Origin: Acidimicrobiaceae bacterium
GTDB taxonomy: Bacteria > Actinomycetota > Acidimicrobiia > Acidimicrobiales > RAAP-2
Assembly (NCBI GenBank): GCA_003157945.1
Contig: PMFY01000182.1
Span: forward strand, 1 to 7,858
Direction of reading: 5' to 3'
Length of the DNA stretch: 7,858 bases
The position numbers were made by a program, and so were the translations under genes. The notes under the pieces were generated by a model that did no database searches, was not told where the DNA came from, and saw only the letters and a list, made by a program, of their open reading frames with translations. Below, one piece after another: positions 6,125 to 7,858 of the stretch; position 1 is the first letter of the stretch, and the number at the start of each line of letters is the position of its first letter.

Positions 6125-7141
6125 TCAGGCGGTGTACGTGTACGCCGCGGTCGCCGAGCCGGCTGGCGTCGTCACCTCGACCGTCGCCGGTCCGGCGGAT
6201 CCGACCGGCACCTCCGCCCGCAACGACGTCCCCGCCCTGTTCACCGTCACGCCGGCTGCCGCGGTGCCACCGATAGTCACCGCGGCCCCTTGGAGATCTG
6301 TCCCCTTGATGGTGACCTTGCGGCCGCCGGTCGTGGGTCCGGAGGATGGCGCGACCGACGAGATCGTGGGGGCGAGGTAGGTGAACTGGTTGGTGTAGGT
6401 GGCCACGCCCGACGGGTAGTCCATCTGGTACATCCCCGGGGGGTCCGCGCCGTCCGCCGGGGAGGTGACGGCCACGAACTGCGACCCGGTGCCCGGGGGC
6501 ACGACGGCCGTCAGTGACCGGCCACCCTTGGCCACCTTCACCTGGGTGGCGGGCGTGGTCCCGAACTCGACCGCGGTTGCGCCGCTGAACCCGGCACCCG
6601 TGACCGTGACCTTGCTCCCGCCGGCTCCCGCACCCGACGAGGGTGTGATGCCCGTGATGGACGGGCCGGAGACGTCGATGGAGACGGGGCCGGGCCCGTA
6701 CAGACCATCGAACGACGCCGTGGCGGTGCCGGGCGTGACACTGGTGACGAGGAAGCTCACGTCACAATGGCCGGCCTCGAGCACGGGAAGGGGATTCGAC
6801 GCCGATCCGGCGACCACCATCGTGTGGCTGCCGGCGGTTCCCGTGAACGTGACGCCGCTGCAGTCGCCATCCGATCCTCCGAGGGGGTCGGTGGCGACCA
6901 CCAGACCGTCGCTCAGGGTGACCGAGATGGAGAACGGAATGGTGGTGTCGCCGGGCCACACCAGCAGGTCGAACCCGACCGGCCCGGTACCACCCACGGC
7001 GAGTTCGGGGATACCGGAGGACGATGACGTCACGGTCGGTAATGCCCCCACGGGATCACTCGAGGCCAGGCCGGCCACGACCGTCATCCCCAGACCCGCC
7101 ACCACCACGGCCCCGATCCGCACACATTTCCCACCGAACAT
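6125..7141 (-). CDS. Exported protein with a cysteine-pair beta domain and two IPT/TIG domains
   Basis: 338 residues from ATG 7141, preceded by GGAAGG eight bases upstream. Residues 1-34 are a signal peptide (KCVRIG, then AVVVAGLGMTVVAGLA, cleavage near PVGA). Residues 50-150 resemble the bacterial surface beta domain with two spaced cysteines and the phrases LSDGLVVATDP and CDVSFLVTSVTPGTATASF, similar to DUF7933/DUF11-type modules; C94 and C126 probably form a disulfide. Two IPT/TIG immunoglobulin-like domains follow: 160-257 (SITGITPSSGAGAGGSKVTV, GAGFSGATAVEFG) and 258-337 (ISSVAPSSGPTTGGRKVTIK, GTDLQGAAVTIGG). It ends right after the last strand, with no anchor. IPT/TIG domains in secreted bacterial proteins usually serve as structural or binding modules; no catalytic domain is seen. 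It lies 300 bp upstream of the He_PIG-repeat gene on the same strand, and their joint use is inferred from this clustering and shared export. Confidence 0.88.
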   Translation of the reverse strand: MFGGKCVRIGAVVVAGLGMTVVAGLASSDPVGALPTVTSSSSGIPELAVGGTGPVGFDLLVWPGDTTIPFSISVTLSDGLVVATDPLGGSDGDCSGVTFTGTAGSHTMVVAGSASNPLPVLEAGHCDVSFLVTSVTPGTATASFDGLYGPGPVSIDVSGPSITGITPSSGAGAGGSKVTVTGAGFSGATAVEFGTTPATQVKVAKGGRSLTAVVPPGTGSQFVAVTSPADGADPPGMYQMDYPSGVATYTNQFTYLAPTISSVAPSSGPTTGGRKVTIKGTDLQGAAVTIGGTAAAGVTVNRAGTSLRAEVPVGSAGPATVEVTTPAGSATAAYTYTA

Positions 7142-7149
7142 CCGCCCCG

Positions 7150-7165
7150 CCTTCCGCTCAGCGGA
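7150..7165 (-). promoter_or_regulatory. Shine-Dalgarno of the IPT/TIG gene partly inside a hairpin
   Basis: On the minus strand TCCGC-TGA-GCGGA (7165-7153) is a perfect five-pair inverted repeat. The Shine-Dalgarno GGAAGG (7155-7150) shares its first three bases with the hairpin's 3' arm. Folding would partly hide the ribosome site, so translation could be sensitive to structure; this is inference. Confidence 0.4.
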
Positions 7166-7200
7166 CCGCCGCCATCTCCACCGTCCGCATTCCCGACACC

Positions 7201-7214
7201 CTCGCCATTGCGAG
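7201..7214 (-). repeat. Inverted repeat CTCGC-N4-GCGAG in the leader
   Basis: A perfect five-pair stem with a four-base loop, midway between the hydrolase stop and the IPT/TIG start. Function unknown. It could be part of a structured 5' leader or a weak operator. Confidence 0.35.
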
Positions 7215-7216
7215 TT

Positions 7217-7238
7217 CCCCCGGAAGATATCAGGGGGG
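7217..7238 (-). terminator. Possible terminator stem after the hydrolase gene
   Basis: A C5/G5 stem with an 11-base loop containing GATATC, starting 11 bases after the hydrolase stop. There is no T-tract, so only a weak terminator or 3' mRNA end structure can be claimed. Confidence 0.3.
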
Positions 7239-7249
7239 CCGGCGCCACG

Positions 7250-7858
7250 TCACTCCAGTTCGAGGAACCGCATAGTTGCGTCGATGACACCGAAATCGGA
7301 CGGCGTGGCGAAGTGGTCCACGCCCGGGACCGATACCAGGGTGGCCGACGGCAACGCATCGACCAGGCGGCCGGCCGACGGCACGAAGTCGTCCTGGCCG
7401 AGCACCACGAGGACCGGGCAGTCCACCACGGCCAGGTCCTCCGGAGTGGGTCGGGGCGGCACCCGCCGGAGGAAGGCGGCGAGCGCCTTCGGATCGTTGC
7501 CGGCCGCGGCGGCCAGTCGGGTGAACACCCGGGCCTGGACGTTCTCCGGATCGGCGCCGGACTCCAACGCCTCGACGATCGACGAGTTGTCCGATGCTTC
7601 GAACACGTTGTCGCCCACTCCGAGGAGGACCAGCCGGTCGAATCTTCCGGGGTGGGTGACCGCGATGCGCAGCAGGATCTGGGCGCCGGCCGAGAACCCG
7701 ACAGCCGACGTCCGCTCCGGCAGCACCGAGGCGACATCCTCTTCGACCGATGCATAGTCCGCCGGGTCGGTCGACGGATCAGAGCTCCCATGACCGGGCA
7801 GGTCGATCACCGGCACGGTGCAGTCGACGTCGGCCAGGATGTCCACCCACCCGGTGCG
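7250..7858 (-). CDS. Alpha/beta-hydrolase fold protein, 5' end outside window
   Basis: 202 residues are visible, and the frame is open through the right edge. A GTG at 7846 could be read as a start, but the fold would then lack its first strands and the oxyanion-hole HG motif, and the preceding residues RTGW fit the helix after that motif, so the true start is probably 40-50 residues upstream. Visible elements in order: DLPGHGSSDP (the strand-turn before helix B), the nucleophile elbow VGFSAG with Ser at visible residue 56, HPGRFDRLVLLG, a short helical cap at about 85-140, the acid loop VLVVLGQDD with Asp about 157, and the catalytic His in GVDHFATP about 182. The triad is complete. It resembles small esterases or MenH/pimeloyl-ester hydrolase-like proteins; the substrate cannot be read from the sequence. 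It is followed after 108 bp by the IPT/TIG gene, with no obvious functional link. Confidence 0.9.
   Translation of the reverse strand, partial: RTGWVDILADVDCTVPVIDLPGHGSSDPSTDPADYASVEEDVASVLPERTSAVGFSAGAQILLRIAVTHPGRFDRLVLLGVGDNVFEASDNSSIVEALESGADPENVQARVFTRLAAAAGNDPKALAAFLRRVPPRPTPEDLAVVDCPVLVVLGQDDFVPSAGRLVDALPSATLVSVPGVDHFATPSDFGVIDATMRFLELE

Noticed and set aside
6465..7757. Plus-strand frame of 430 codons crossing the IPT/TIG and hydrolase genes
   Set aside because: It spans two well-supported minus-strand genes and the gap between them, with low-complexity composition and no domain.
7844..7846. GTG as the start of the hydrolase
   Set aside because: The frame stays open to the right edge, and the protein would lack the first strands and the oxyanion-hole motif of the fold.

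Overview
The window is GC-rich DNA (GC-rich third positions, one AT-rich island) carrying four genes, all on the minus strand and read from right to left. The base composition, the GTG start, and the secreted Gly-rich, FN3, He_PIG and IPT/TIG repeat proteins suggest a high-GC actinobacterium. Acidimicrobiia-like lineages are my best guess, but that is inference. I see no RNA genes, insertion sequences, CRISPR arrays or phage genes.

Layout in the direction of transcription. (1) 7858-7250: 3' part of an alpha/beta-hydrolase gene that enters from the right edge. (2) 7249-7142: gap with three small inverted repeats; the last overlaps the ribosome binding site of the next gene. (3) 7141-6125: a 338-residue exported protein with a cysteine-pair beta domain and two IPT/TIG domains. 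(4) 6124-5825: a 300-bp gap with GC-rich inverted repeats after the stop, a 13-bp direct repeat, and an AT-rich island with a candidate promoter. (5) 5824-2315: an 1169-residue exported protein with an unrecognised N-terminal domain, eight tandem He_PIG-like repeats of about 90 residues, and a lysine-rich last repeat. (6) 2314-2220: short gap with a good Shine-Dalgarno. (7) 2219 to the left edge: an exported protein with a very long glycine-rich region containing eight cysteines, one fibronectin type III domain, and at least two complete He_PIG-like repeats of the same kind, running off the window.

The three middle and left genes look like a cassette of extracellular beta-sandwich repeat proteins. 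Each has a signal peptide and an even number of cysteines in the mature part. None of the C termini visible here has a cell-wall anchor. Two neighbours share the same 270-bp repeat module, and two non-adjacent units in one gene are about 92% identical in DNA, which points to recent repeat exchange. A surface, matrix or adhesion role is an inference from architecture; no enzyme or toxin domain is visible in these three proteins. The hydrolase is probably a separate housekeeping or metabolic gene.
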